A stretch of DNA of 64,000 nucleotides from Thalassovita mangrovi (GCF_009857745.1 NZ_WWEN01000002.1:248001-312000), one strand, 5' to 3'. Numbered from the stretch's first letter, positions 1 through 8,812 are shown. Made by a program: numbers and translations. The notes: a model not told the origin generated them from the letters alone.

Positions 1-1
1 G

Positions 2-154
2 GGCGAAGACGAGGACGGCAACCTGATCGGGCGGCACAAATCCACCGGCATCAGCCGCCCGAAAGTGTGGGAACGCGCCAAGTACTACAATGTCGGTGAC
101 CAATTGACCGAGGCGCTGCGCGCCGCGGAAGTAGACGAGTGGGCCGCCGAATGA
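2..154 (+). CDS. cpaF: CpaF/TadA-type pilus assembly ATPase, C-terminal fragment
   Basis: This is the last ~50 codons of a gene whose beginning lies before the window. The visible peptide contains IGRHKSTGISRP followed by a stretch rich in Trp, Tyr, Ala and Glu, which matches the C-terminal tail of CpaF/TadA, the hexameric secretion ATPase that powers Tad/Flp pilus assembly at the inner membrane. The catalytic Walker motifs lie outside the window. Its stop codon overlaps the tadB start (ATGA), so the two are translationally coupled. The assignment rests on this tail plus the following tadB-tadC pair, which normally follows cpaF. Confidence 0.82.
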   Translation, partial: GEDEDGNLIGRHKSTGISRPKVWERAKYYNVGDQLTEALRAAEVDEWAAE

Positions 155-1149
155 GTGAACTTCTGCAAAACCTGCATATCGGTCCGATCGATATCGCCAT
201 TTTCGTCACCGTCAGCATCCTGACCGGCGGGCTGCTGTTCCAGAGCAATTCCGAAAAGGGTCGCGGATCACTGCTGCGCCGCCGACTGAACCGGGTCACC
301 GGCAAGGAAACCGGGCGGATGGCCTCGGCCAACGATCCGATCGACGCCGAACTGCGCCGCCGGCAGATCCGTTCGGCGATGAAGAACGGCGAAAAGGATA
401 GCGGCCCCTCGATCACCGCCAAGCTGCGCCAGGCCGGGCTGAACTGGAGCAAGCCGAAATACGTGCTGGTGACCATCATGACGATCATGGTTGTCTGGTG
501 CGCCCTGGTGCTGGGCGTCGCAAAGAAGCCGCTGCTGATGCTGGTCGTCGCCGTCCCGCTGGGTGGCGCCCTGCCCTATTTCTACGTGCTGCGCACGATC
601 AAGAAGCGGCTGAAGCAATTCGCCAACGAATTCCCCTCGGCGATCGACATCATCGTGCGCGGGGTCAGCGCCGGTCTGCCGCTCAGCGAATGTCTGAAAA
701 CCATCGCCAACGAGGCGCGCGAACCGGTGCGGTCGGAATTCAATCAGCTGATCAACGACCAGTCGGTCGGCATCCCGCTGGAAAAGGCATGCCACCGTCT
801 GGCGGTGCGGGTGCCACTGCCGGAAACGTCGTTCTTCGCCATCGTGCTGGCGGTGCAGTCGCGCAGCGGCGGGTCGCTGTCGGAAATCCTGACCAACCTG
901 TCCACGGTGGTGCGCGGCCGCAAGATGCTGGACGCGCAAATCCAGACGATGAGCGCCGAGGCGAAAATGTCCGGTCGCATCATCGGCGCGATGCCGCTCC
1001 TGGTGGCCGCGTCGCTGTTCTATCTCAGCCCTGACTACATCACCATCCTGACCACGACGACAGTCGGCAACCTGATCCTTGCAGGCTGCCTGTTCTGGAT
1101 GTTCACCGGCGTGATGGTGATGAAAAAAATGATCAATTTCAAAGTGTAA
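151..1149 (+). CDS. tadB: Tad pilus inner-membrane platform protein TadB
   Basis: A 332-aa member of the type II secretion system F (GspF-like) family, the inner-membrane platform on which CpaF acts to assemble Flp pili. Hydrophobic segments sit near residues 8-27, 108-150 and at the C-terminus. The cytoplasmic T2SF domain lies in between, with the recognisable run FPSAIDIIVRGVSAGLPL. The ATG at 151 overlaps the cpaF stop by 4 nt. An in-frame GTG at 139 exists, but the coupled ATG is preferred. It is followed at once by tadC, its usual heterodimer partner. Confidence 0.88.
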   Translation: MSELLQNLHIGPIDIAIFVTVSILTGGLLFQSNSEKGRGSLLRRRLNRVTGKETGRMASANDPIDAELRRRQIRSAMKNGEKDSGPSITAKLRQAGLNWSKPKYVLVTIMTIMVVWCALVLGVAKKPLLMLVVAVPLGGALPYFYVLRTIKKRLKQFANEFPSAIDIIVRGVSAGLPLSECLKTIANEAREPVRSEFNQLINDQSVGIPLEKACHRLAVRVPLPETSFFAIVLAVQSRSGGSLSEILTNLSTVVRGRKMLDAQIQTMSAEAKMSGRIIGAMPLLVAASLFYLSPDYITILTTTTVGNLILAGCLFWMFTGVMVMKKMINFKV

Positions 1150-1150
1150 G

Positions 1151-2131
1151 GTGCCGGTCGTGTCGTTTTTCCAATATGTTTCCCCTGTCATCCTGGCCAC
1201 CGCGCTGATGTCGCTTGCGGGCTTTCTTCTGGTGCTCGGGCTGACCCTGCCGAAACTGCAGAAGGAAAACCTGCAGCGCCGCCTGGCCAAGGTGGCGATC
1301 GAACATGGCGGCATGCGGACGATGACGCACAAGAAATCGCGTTTCGCGGCGATGCTGTCGGCTCAGAACGGTAAAAGCAGCTCCTCACTGATCAAGCGGC
1401 TGCTGCCCAAGGCCCTGATGGAAAAAACCTCGGGCGATACCGCGCAGCTGTCCAAGCGGCTGAAAATGGCCGGGATCCGCAGTTCCTCGGCGGTCCAGAC
1501 CTATATCGCGATCCGGGTGTTGGGGCCCGTCGTGCTGGCCGGTCTGGCGGTGTTCTACGGCACGCTCATTCTGGGCAAGGAACCGACTTTTCTGAACTTT
1601 CTCTTTCTGGGGGGCGGGGGTGGCGTGGCTGGTGTCTTGCTGCCCCCGCTAATTATCACCAACCGCATCCAGAAACGTCAGCTGTCGATCCAATCGGCCT
1701 GGCCGGATGCCTTGGACTTGCTGCTGATCTGCATTGAATCGGGCTACGGCATCGATGCCGCGCTGATCCGGCTGTCGGAAGAAATCGGCATGCAGTCGCC
1801 CGAGCTGGCCGAGGAAATTTCGCTGACCGCGCTGGAACTGTCCTACCTGCAGGACCGGTCCCAGGCGCTGGAAAACCTGGTCGAACGGACCGGGCTGGAA
1901 CAGGTCCGCCACGTGGTGGGGTCGCTGAAACAGACCGAAAAATACGGCACCGATCTGGGCCGGGCGCTGCGGGTGCATTCCAAGGAAAGCCGCGACCTGC
2001 GGCTGGAACGGGCGAAACAGAAAGCCGCCGCGCTGCCGCCGAAACTGACCGTGCCGATGATCCTGTTCTTCCTGCCGATCCTCTTCGTCATCATCATCGC
2101 CCCGGCGATCATCCAAATCATCTACGAATGA
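1151..2131 (+). CDS. tadC: Tad pilus inner-membrane platform protein TadC
   Basis: A 326-aa second GspF-like platform protein. It has an N-terminal hydrophobic segment (about 10-30), a central pair around 120-165 with a glycine-rich turn, a T2SF domain beginning at WPDALDLLLICIESG, and a C-terminal hydrophobic anchor. It starts one base after the tadB stop. The start is GTG at 1151; a second in-frame GTG at 1160 cannot be excluded. The stop overlaps a possible ATG of the next gene. It should pair with TadB in the inner membrane to convert CpaF motion into pilin extraction. Confidence 0.86.
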   Translation: MPVVSFFQYVSPVILATALMSLAGFLLVLGLTLPKLQKENLQRRLAKVAIEHGGMRTMTHKKSRFAAMLSAQNGKSSSSLIKRLLPKALMEKTSGDTAQLSKRLKMAGIRSSSAVQTYIAIRVLGPVVLAGLAVFYGTLILGKEPTFLNFLFLGGGGGVAGVLLPPLIITNRIQKRQLSIQSAWPDALDLLLICIESGYGIDAALIRLSEEIGMQSPELAEEISLTALELSYLQDRSQALENLVERTGLEQVRHVVGSLKQTEKYGTDLGRALRVHSKESRDLRLERAKQKAAALPPKLTVPMILFFLPILFVIIIAPAIIQIIYE

Positions 2132-2148
2132 AACAGAAAGGGTGCGCT

Positions 2149-3471
2149 ATGCCTAAACGACTGTCTTTGCCAAAGCGCCTTTCCCAGTTCGCCCGTGAAG
2201 ACACGGGCTCTGTTCTTGTTATGACTGCGCTTTTGTCCCCGCTCGTGATGGGCGGGCTTGGCCTTGGTGTGGAAACCGGCCACTGGTATCAGAAGCAACG
2301 CCAGCTTCAGCACATCGCCGACCTGACCTCGCACGCGGCGGCCTCGCGGCTGCGGGCGGGCGACGATGGATCCTCGATGTATGTCGATGCCCTGAGCATC
2401 GCGAAAGGGTCCGGATTTTCTTACGACATCGGCGAAATCACGATGTATTCGCCGCCCAGATCCGGCCCCAATGCCGGCAATGCCGACGCGGTCGAGGTGA
2501 TCCTGTCCGAAACCCGCCCGCGCTGGTTCACCGCCTTTTTCATGGACGGCGATGTCGAACTGACCGCCCGCTCGGTCAGCCTGATCGAGGGCGGCAGCCC
2601 CGCCTGCATCCTGGCGCTGTCGGAAACCGCCTCGGGGGCGGTCACCGTCACCGGGTCGACCGATGTCGGGCTGACCAATTGCGTGGTGTCGTCCAACTCG
2701 GCCGCACAGGATGCATTTTCGATGGAAAGCGGCGCCTCCTACATGACGACCGATTGCGTCCACACGGTGGGCGGTGCGACCTATACCGCCAATCTCACCC
2801 TGAACGATTGCACCGAACCCAAGACCCTGCAGCCCAAAACCCGCGATCCCTACGCCGACCGCACCGAACCGACGGTCTGGGGGACGTGCAGCAATGGCAG
2901 GGTCGGGCATCCGCAAAGCAGCACGACCGTTTCGGCCACCGACAACCATCCCAACGGGATGAGCAGTAAAAGGTTCTGCAACGGCTTGTCGCTCCAGGGC
3001 GATGTCACCTTTGAGCCGGGGCTCTATATCATTGACGGCGGTACGTTCAGCATCAATGCGCAGGCCAATATCACCGGTTTGGACGGCGTGACCTTCTTCC
3101 TGACCAACGGGGCGGAAGTGCAGTATAACGGCGGCGCCACGGTCAATCTGGCGGCACCGACCAGCGGCCCGACCTCGGGTATGTTGTTCTGGGAATCGCG
3201 CGATTCCACCAGCAGCTACAGCGGCTGCGGCCACAGCGGTGGGTCGATTTCGCACAAGTTCAACGGCGGTTCCAGCATGTCGCTGCAGGGCGCGCTTTAC
3301 ATGCCGGTCTCAGACGTCACCTTCAACGGCGGCTCGGATGCGCAAAACGGCTGCACCCAGATCGTTGGCAACACGGTCCGACTGAGCGGCAGCTCGAACC
3401 TGGCGGTGTCTTGCGAGAACAAGGGCACCGACGAAATCCTGTCCAGCGAAGTGGTCGCGGTGGTCGAATAA
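2149..3471 (+). CDS. TadG-like pilus-associated protein (TadE/G N-terminus)
   Basis: A 440-aa protein whose N-terminus is of the TadE/G type: a basic start, an EDTGS motif, then a hydrophobic stretch of about 20 residues and GVETGHWY. This is typical of pseudopilin-like Tad proteins anchored in the inner membrane. The remaining ~330 residues are Gly/Ser/Thr/Asn-rich with several Cys and look like an extracytoplasmic beta-rich domain. ATG 2149 is preferred because AAAGGG lies 6 nt before it. The alternative ATG at 2128 overlaps the tadC stop and would add 7 residues. TadG is thought to be exported to the surface; the exact role here is inferred from context. Confidence 0.72.
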   Translation: MPKRLSLPKRLSQFAREDTGSVLVMTALLSPLVMGGLGLGVETGHWYQKQRQLQHIADLTSHAAASRLRAGDDGSSMYVDALSIAKGSGFSYDIGEITMYSPPRSGPNAGNADAVEVILSETRPRWFTAFFMDGDVELTARSVSLIEGGSPACILALSETASGAVTVTGSTDVGLTNCVVSSNSAAQDAFSMESGASYMTTDCVHTVGGATYTANLTLNDCTEPKTLQPKTRDPYADRTEPTVWGTCSNGRVGHPQSSTTVSATDNHPNGMSSKRFCNGLSLQGDVTFEPGLYIIDGGTFSINAQANITGLDGVTFFLTNGAEVQYNGGATVNLAAPTSGPTSGMLFWESRDSTSSYSGCGHSGGSISHKFNGGSSMSLQGALYMPVSDVTFNGGSDAQNGCTQIVGNTVRLSGSSNLAVSCENKGTDEILSSEVVAVVE

Positions 3472-3527
3472 CGATTCGTCCTTTAGCGACTGTTTTCAAA
3501 CGATTAACCTTGCTTCATCTGCATTCG

Positions 3528-3551
3528 CGCCCGGCTTCGGCCGGGCGTTTT
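3528..3551 (+). terminator. Rho-independent terminator after tadG-like gene
   Basis: An 8-bp perfect stem (CGCCCGGC / GCCGGGCG) closes a TTCG tetraloop and is followed directly by TTTT. It sits 57 nt after the TadG-like stop and separates the cpaF-tadBC-tadG transcript from flp. The remainder of the 329-nt gap to flp (3472-3800) holds no convincing ORF; it presumably contains the flp promoter and a leader, but I could not fix -35/-10 boxes. Confidence 0.8.
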
Positions 3552-3800
3552 CCTGTCCCCGGGAAGTCCCCACCTTCGACTGTAGGCCCCTACCCCCAAG
3601 CGCCCGCCGCAATGCTTTGGTATGTAGGCCACCCCCTTGAAACCAGCTCTTTGTCCTAGGGCATCCGGACGAATTTGTGGAGGCGGGAAAAAGAGTCATC
3701 CTCCTTTCATGGGCCGATCATCCGTTGCTGCGCGACCGGCCCCTTCGCTAGGCGCAAGCCTCCACGGTGGCAACACCGGCAAACCTGAAAGGAAAGTCCC

Positions 3801-3965
3801 ATGAAAAAGTTCCTGACCAAATTCACCAAAGAAGAATCCGGCGCGACCGCGATCGAATATGCTCTGATCGCCGGCCTGATCTCCGTCGTCGTCATCACCG
3901 CCCTGACCACCCTCGGTGGCTCGTTGGAAACAACCTTCACGACAATCTCGAACACGTTGAGCTAA
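3801..3965 (+). CDS. flp: Flp-type pilin (major Tad pilus subunit)
   Basis: A 54-aa prepilin, typical of Flp/Fap pilins. A short basic leader (MKKFLTKFTKEESG) ends in Gly, followed by ATAIEY, the class IVb prepilin motif in which cleavage falls after Gly and Glu sits at mature +5 next to Tyr. A single hydrophobic helix of about 20 residues follows (ALIAGLISVVVITAL), then a short Thr/Ser-rich tail. GAAAGGAAA lies upstream as ribosome binding site. The prepilin peptidase that should process it is the next gene. It has its own leader after the upstream terminator, consistent with the high pilin expression needed. Confidence 0.9.
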   Translation: MKKFLTKFTKEESGATAIEYALIAGLISVVVITALTTLGGSLETTFTTISNTLS

Positions 3966-4024
3966 GTCTGACCTCAGCGTGACCAGCTTCGTTTGAATTC
4001 CGGGCGCGAAAGGATCACTTCGAT

Positions 4025-4516
4025 ATGCTAGCCTCTGCTCTGTCGCTGCTATCGATCACCGGCTTCTCCGCCGCTGCGCTCCTGGCCGCGATTTCGGATT
4101 TCAAACGCAAGACGATCCCAAATGGTTTGGTCCTGACCCTGCTTGCCGGCTTCCTGCTGCTGGCGCCGGGGTCAGGATGGACACAGTCCGAAATCACGGG
4201 AAGTCTGTTGGCTGGTTCGATTGTCGTGTTCGTCGGCTTGACGATCCACGCACTGGGCTGGGCGGGTGCCGGAGACGGTAAATACGCCGCAGTCTGCACG
4301 CTCTGGATCGGTGCGAACCAAGCGCTTGATTTCCTGTTCCTCACGACGGTTTTCGGGGCGCTTTTCACCATGACACTGCTGGGGGCCAACCGGCTCGGCT
4401 GGTCCCCCCTGTCGCCGGGAGGCCCCGATACCGGAACCCGGCAGATCACGATCCCCTACGGGTTCGCTCTCTCTGCTGCCGCCCTGTTCGTGCTTCCTCA
4501 GTCACCCTGGATGTGA
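4025..4516 (+). CDS. cpaA: Prepilin peptidase CpaA/TadV (A24 family)
   Basis: A 163-aa polytopic membrane aspartyl protease predicted to cleave the Flp leader peptide. The two active-site aspartates are visible: one in SDFKRKTIPN near residue 28, the other in the GxGD motif (GAGDGKY) near residue 79. About four to five hydrophobic segments surround them, a size matching the short TadV/CpaA type that lacks the N-methylase domain. It sits 59 nt after flp, in the same orientation, as in many Tad loci. Confidence 0.87.
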   Translation: MLASALSLLSITGFSAAALLAAISDFKRKTIPNGLVLTLLAGFLLLAPGSGWTQSEITGSLLAGSIVVFVGLTIHALGWAGAGDGKYAAVCTLWIGANQALDFLFLTTVFGALFTMTLLGANRLGWSPLSPGGPDTGTRQITIPYGFALSAAALFVLPQSPWM

Positions 4517-4573
4517 CCGCCGCGGCGGCCGTTCAGTCTTGTTGTTTTTCTTCACCCAGGTTGGGGGTGCCCG

Positions 4574-5383
4574 ATGCTCAGATCCTTGATACTCGTGATT
4601 GCTCTTGTCTGCGGCGGTTCTGCCGCTGTTCTTGTCAAAACGATCGCGCCCGCCGGTCTTTCGACCGCGAAAAGCGACGGCGCCGACCAGCTGGTCGAGG
4701 TTCTCGTCGCCGCCAGCGAATTGACCGAGGGCACTGAAACCGGCACGGCCAGCCTGACCTGGATCAAGTGGCCCAAGGAAGCGCTGTCCGATTCCTACCT
4801 GGTGCGATCCGGCGCCAAGGACGAGATGGCCCAATATGCCGGCATGATCCTGCGCCATACCTATGGCGCCGGCCAGCCGATCCGCAAAGAAAGCCTGTCC
4901 GACAGCCGCGAAGGTTACCTGTCGGCGCTGCTGACCACCGGGATGCGCGCCGTCGCGATCGAGGTCTCGGCCGCGCAGACCGCGGGCGGTTTCATCCTGC
5001 CCAACAACCGGGTCGATATCCTGCTGACCACCGAATGTAACTTCGGCATCGCCTGTAAACACTCGATGACAACGGAAACCATCCTGCAGAACGTGCGCGT
5101 TCTGGCGATCGATCAGTCCGGGTCGCAGCCCAATGCCGACAGCACCGTGATCATCGGCAAGACCGCGACGCTGGAACTGACCCCCGACGACGCCGAAACC
5201 ATCGTTGCCGCCGAAGCCAGCGGGTCGATTTCGCTGCTGCTGCGGTCGGTGGACGATAACGAAGTCAAGGAAGTCGCCCAGGCCGAACCGGTTTACGAGC
5301 CGACCGTCGAAATGGTCGAAGAACAGCCGCGCACCGTCAAGGTGAACCGCGGCGGCATCAGCGAAATCGTTGTCCTGAACTGA
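4574..5383 (+). CDS. cpaB: Flp pilus assembly protein CpaB (RcpC)
   Basis: A 269-aa protein with an N-terminal signal or anchor segment (residues 1-20), then an SAF-like domain beginning near LVEVLVAASEL. It continues into the CpaB family core with GMRAVAIEVSAAQTAGGFILPNN, where the NNRVDIL stretch is typical of RcpC/CpaB. It is periplasmic and helps the outer-membrane secretin. The secretin gene itself (cpaC), which usually follows cpaB, is absent here; cpaE follows after 20 nt instead. Confidence 0.86.
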   Translation: MLRSLILVIALVCGGSAAVLVKTIAPAGLSTAKSDGADQLVEVLVAASELTEGTETGTASLTWIKWPKEALSDSYLVRSGAKDEMAQYAGMILRHTYGAGQPIRKESLSDSREGYLSALLTTGMRAVAIEVSAAQTAGGFILPNNRVDILLTTECNFGIACKHSMTTETILQNVRVLAIDQSGSQPNADSTVIIGKTATLELTPDDAETIVAAEASGSISLLLRSVDDNEVKEVAQAEPVYEPTVEMVEEQPRTVKVNRGGISEIVVLN

Positions 5384-5403
5384 AAAAGGGGCGGAGCGGA
5401 ACC

Positions 5404-6684
5404 ATGAAATTTTTCTCGAAATTCACAGCAGATCTTGACGCTGAAAACGGGGTTGGCGCGCATGGTATGCGCCCGGCAATGGGACGACTGCCTTCGATGT
5501 CTTGCGACGTTTTCGTCGCAACCCGTCCCACTCGGGCCGCCGTTGAACAGATGCAGGCTTCGCGGCACATGTCGCGGGTGCGCTGCCAGATGTTCAACGG
5601 CGGGATCGACGCCGCCCTGGACACCTATGAGGACACCGACAGCCCCGACCTGCTGATCATCGAGGTGGGCGAAGACGCCTCCACCCTGTTCGGCAGCCTT
5701 GGCGCGCTGGCCGAACTGTGCCGGGTCGAAACCGAACTGGTGCTGATCGGGCCGTCCAACGACATCACGCTCTACCGGGCGCTGACCCGCCAGGGGGTTG
5801 CCGATTACCTGCAGACCCCGGTCACCGCGCCCTTGCTGATCACCGCGCTGTTCGAACTGTTCCGCGATCCCGACAAGGTCAATCTGGGCCGGGTCTTCGC
5901 CTTCATCGGCGCCCGCGGCGGCGCCGGGTCGTCCAGCGTGGCGCATAACGTCGCCTGGATGATGGGCGAACAGACCCGCGGCAACGCCATCCTGGCCGAT
6001 CTCGATTTCGAATACGGCACCGCCGGGCTGTGCCTGAACCGGACCCCGGAACAGGATATCATCAGCACCATCGCCAATACCGAAAAGCTGGACGACCAGA
6101 AACTGGAACGTCTGCTGATCCCCTATGACGACAATCTGAAACTGCTGGCGGGGGTCAATTTGCCCAAGCACAAGCAGAACCTGGAACCCGAATCCCTGGG
6201 CCATGCCATCGACCTGCTGCGGATGCTGTCGCCCTTCGTGATCCTGGACCTGCCGCCGACCCTGTGCCCGCTGACCCGCAAGGCGATGCACCTGGCCGAC
6301 GAAGTCATCGTCACCGCCACCCCCGACCTGGCCTGCCTGCGCAACGTGCGCAGCATCATGGACATGCTGTCGACGATGCGGATCGGCGATACCAAGCCGC
6401 ATCTGGTGCTGAACCAGATCAACCAGCCCAAGCGCCCCGAAATCAAGCCCGCCGATTTCACCAAGGCGCTGCATATCGACGAACCGGTCCTGCTCAACTT
6501 CGACGCGGCGAAATTCGGTGCGGCGGACAATAACGGCACCCTGGTCGCCCAGCACCGCCGCAACCGGGTGCAGCGCAACACGTTCGAAAAACTGGCCTAT
6601 ACCCTGACCGGCAACCCGCCGTCCAAGCAGGGCAAAGCGACCTTCAAGCCTGGAAAATGGCTGAAGGGGAAGAAGGCGGGCTGA
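5404..6684 (+). CDS. cpaE: Pilus assembly ParA/MinD-like ATPase CpaE (TadZ)
   Basis: A 426-aa protein with an N-terminal receiver-like domain (about 30-155, with LLIIEVGED) and a C-terminal MinD/ParA-like domain. The P-loop reads GARGGAGSSS where a standard deviant Walker A would have a signature Lys, so nucleotide handling is probably modified, as known for TadZ/CpaE proteins. DLDFEYGTAG and ILDLPP represent the switch regions. CpaE/TadZ proteins localise the Tad machine, often to a cell pole. A long basic tail (Lys/Gly-rich) closes the protein. It is followed by tadE after 3 nt. Confidence 0.85.
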   Translation: MKFFSKFTADLDAENGVGAHGMRPAMGRLPSMSCDVFVATRPTRAAVEQMQASRHMSRVRCQMFNGGIDAALDTYEDTDSPDLLIIEVGEDASTLFGSLGALAELCRVETELVLIGPSNDITLYRALTRQGVADYLQTPVTAPLLITALFELFRDPDKVNLGRVFAFIGARGGAGSSSVAHNVAWMMGEQTRGNAILADLDFEYGTAGLCLNRTPEQDIISTIANTEKLDDQKLERLLIPYDDNLKLLAGVNLPKHKQNLEPESLGHAIDLLRMLSPFVILDLPPTLCPLTRKAMHLADEVIVTATPDLACLRNVRSIMDMLSTMRIGDTKPHLVLNQINQPKRPEIKPADFTKALHIDEPVLLNFDAAKFGAADNNGTLVAQHRRNRVQRNTFEKLAYTLTGNPPSKQGKATFKPGKWLKGKKAG

Positions 6685-6687
6685 GCC

Positions 6688-7167
6688 ATGCGCGCCGCCG
6701 CACCATACCGGGACCTATGCGCGCGCGGCGCGGCGTTCCTGCGCCGCTTCGCCCGCGACAGCGACGGCAGTTCGGTGGTGGAATTCGCGCTGCTGGCACC
6801 GATCATGCTGATGATCACCCTGGCCACTTTCGACCTAGGCAATTCGGTGTCCGACCGGATGGCGATGGACGCGGCGCTGCGCAACGGGCTGCAGGTCGCG
6901 ATGTCGACCGGATCGGTCGATGCGACGCTGAGCATGATGCAAACCACCGCCGAGGCCGAGCTTGGCGCCGATCAGGCCAGTTTCCAGGTCTCCCGCATCT
7001 GCACCTGCGGCACCGTTTACGACAGCCAGGTCGCCTGCGACACGATCTGCACCGGCAGCAGCCCGTCCACCAGCGTGTTCATGGAACTGGCCGGCAGCTA
7101 CGACCATAGCGGCTGGATCCTGCCCGACATCACGCTCAACCCGACCGTTTTCCTGCGCCAGCGATGA
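6688..7167 (+). CDS. TadE-family pseudopilin
   Basis: A 159-aa protein with the TadE-like signature SDGSSVVEFALLAPIMLMIT near residues 30-50: a short basic leader, then Glu within a hydrophobic helix, as in class IVb pseudopilins processed by CpaA. The extracytoplasmic part carries four Cys in a short CTCGTVYDSQVACDTIC stretch, likely forming disulfides. The 3' end overlaps the next tadE/F-like gene by 4 nt (ATGA), indicating coupled translation. Confidence 0.82.
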   Translation: MRAAAPYRDLCARGAAFLRRFARDSDGSSVVEFALLAPIMLMITLATFDLGNSVSDRMAMDAALRNGLQVAMSTGSVDATLSMMQTTAEAELGADQASFQVSRICTCGTVYDSQVACDTICTGSSPSTSVFMELAGSYDHSGWILPDITLNPTVFLRQR

Positions 7168-7562
7168 AACTGATCCGGTTCATACGCCGCTTTGCGCGGG
7201 GCGAAGACGGTGTCGCGGCGCTGGAATTCGCCATCGTGGGCAGTTTCTACATGCTGATGCTGGTGACGTTGCTGGACGTGGCGCGCGGCTTCTACCTGCA
7301 TAACAAGCTGGAATTCGCGGCCGACAAGATCACCCGGCAAATGCTGATGGATCCCAACGCAACGATCGGCACGATCAATATGCCGCCCTCGCTCGACGGG
7401 TTCGACCCCAATCTTCTGGTGGTGGAAACCGAAGTGGTCAGCATCGCCGGAGCGGCCTTCCAGAACCTGTCTCTCTATTACCCGATGTCGATGCTGACGC
7501 CGCTGCTGAACATCGATCTGGTCGATCTGAAAATTCAGCGGCTGGTCCCGATTCCCAACTGA
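7164..7562 (+). CDS. TadE/TadF-like pseudopilin
   Basis: A 132-aa second pseudopilin-like protein. It has a basic start, then GEDGVAALEFAIVGSFYML, again with Glu in the hydrophobic segment (mature +5-like position), followed by a small soluble domain without Cys. It overlaps the preceding tadE by 4 nt and is the last gene of the Tad block. Minor pseudopilins of this kind are needed for pilus initiation. Whether it should be named TadE or TadF cannot be settled by eye. Confidence 0.8.
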   Translation: MKLIRFIRRFARGEDGVAALEFAIVGSFYMLMLVTLLDVARGFYLHNKLEFAADKITRQMLMDPNATIGTINMPPSLDGFDPNLLVVETEVVSIAGAAFQNLSLYYPMSMLTPLLNIDLVDLKIQRLVPIPN

Positions 7563-7626
7563 CCCCTTCCCTTCGGCGCGCTATGATGGCAGCAAACGGG
7601 CGATGCCCCCCGATGCAGGAACCGTC

Positions 7627-8283
7627 ATGACACGCAAGCTTACCCTTCCCGACACGCATTCTCTGGCCGAACGGTCCGAGGACGGGCGGCTTTACGCGCC
7701 CTCGGCGGCGCGCAACATGGGTTACATCTGCGATCTGGTCGCCGAACACGCGCCCGAAACCGGCACCGCGCTGGAAATCGCCTCGGGCAGCGGCGAACAT
7801 GTCTGCGCCCTGGCCCACCGCCTGCCCGGGCTGCACTGGCAACCCAGCGATCCCGATCCCGAACGGCGCCGGTCGATCGACATGCACGCCCATGCCGCGG
7901 GGCTGAGCAACATCGCGCCCGCGATCGACCTGAACGCCGCCCTGCCCGGCTGGTCGCAGACCCATGGCGGCCAGGACCTGATCTTGCTGGTCAACCTGCT
8001 GCACCTGATCCCGGAACCCGACGTCAAGGCGGTGATCGCCGAAGCGGCGCAGGCGCTTAGCAAAGGCGGGATCTTCGTCATCTACGGCCCCTTCCTGCGC
8101 GACGGCGAAACCACCTCGGAGGGCGACGCCAAGTTCGACGCCAGCCTGCGCGCGCAGGACCCCGCTATCGGCTACAAGGACGATTGGGACGTGATCGACT
8201 GGTTGCAGTCGAACTGGCTCGACCTGGTGCAGGTGGTGGAAATGCCCGCCAACAACCTGGCCTTCGTCGCCCGCCGCCCCTGA
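7627..8283 (+). CDS. DUF938 (METTL26-like) putative SAM-dependent methyltransferase
   Basis: A 218-aa protein of the DUF938 family. The start region has RLYAPSAARN, followed by a SAM-binding motif I (ALEIASGSGEHV), an acidic residue after the second strand (QPSDPDP), and an LLVNLLHLIP motif IV region. Such proteins have a class I methyltransferase fold, but their substrates are largely unknown. ATG 7627 is preferred over ATG 7603 because AGGA lies 6 nt before it. It stands alone after the Tad genes. Confidence 0.78.
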   Translation: MTRKLTLPDTHSLAERSEDGRLYAPSAARNMGYICDLVAEHAPETGTALEIASGSGEHVCALAHRLPGLHWQPSDPDPERRRSIDMHAHAAGLSNIAPAIDLNAALPGWSQTHGGQDLILLVNLLHLIPEPDVKAVIAEAAQALSKGGIFVIYGPFLRDGETTSEGDAKFDASLRAQDPAIGYKDDWDVIDWLQSNWLDLVQVVEMPANNLAFVARRP

Positions 8284-8380
8284 GCCCGGGACGACCCGAC
8301 GTAAATATGATCTTGATCAAGGCGCGCCGCACTGCGGCGTGGTTTTGCTGCGCCGAACACATATTCAAGGAGCAGAAACC

Positions 8381-8722
8381 ATGGCCTGGACCGAAACCCT
8401 GACCGAGACCCGCAACCGCCTGCGGACCCTGTACAAGACCATCCCGCACGTGACCAAGGAATTCGGCGCCATGTCCAAGGCGGTGAAGGAACAGGGCGTG
8501 CTGGATTTCAAGACCAAGGAATTCGTGGCCCTCGGCATCGCCGTGGCGATCCGCTGCGAAGCCTGTATCGCGCTGCATGTCGAGGCGCTGGTCAAGGCGG
8601 GCGCAACCCGCGACGAAATCGCCGACGTGCTGGGCATGACGCTGCAGATGGGCGGCGGGCCTGCCACGATGTATGCCGGCAAGGCGCTGGAATGCTACGA
8701 CGAATTGACGGCAGAGGCCTGA
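8381..8722 (+). CDS. Carboxymuconolactone decarboxylase/AhpD-family protein
   Basis: A 113-aa all-helical protein with the AhpD-type redox motif CEACIALH (CxxC followed by His three residues later) near residues 66-73, and a GMTLQMGGGPA segment. The length and motif fit the single-domain CMD family, many of which are peroxidase-linked thiol oxidoreductases rather than true decarboxylases. The ribosome site AAGGAG precedes ATG 8381. It is monocistronic, with its own terminator. Confidence 0.82.
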   Translation: MAWTETLTETRNRLRTLYKTIPHVTKEFGAMSKAVKEQGVLDFKTKEFVALGIAVAIRCEACIALHVEALVKAGATRDEIADVLGMTLQMGGGPATMYAGKALECYDELTAEA

Positions 8723-8746
8723 ATTCGAAAAATATCAGACTTTCGG

Positions 8747-8781
8747 CGACGGAGCCTGGCGGCTCCGTCGTTCATTATTTT
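8747..8781 (+). terminator. Rho-independent terminator after AhpD-like gene
   Basis: A 10-bp perfect stem (CGACGGAGCC / GGCTCCGTCG) with TGGC loop, followed by TTCATTATTTT. It lies 24 nt beyond the stop codon. Confidence 0.78.
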
Positions 8782-8812
8782 CCGACCGCAAAATGTAACG
8801 AGGAACAAGGCA

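Noticed and set aside
4517-4560. CCGCCGCGGCGG palindrome before a T-rich stretch after cpaA as a terminator
   Set aside because: The palindrome has no room for a loop without shortening the stem and is within the Tad operon just before cpaB.
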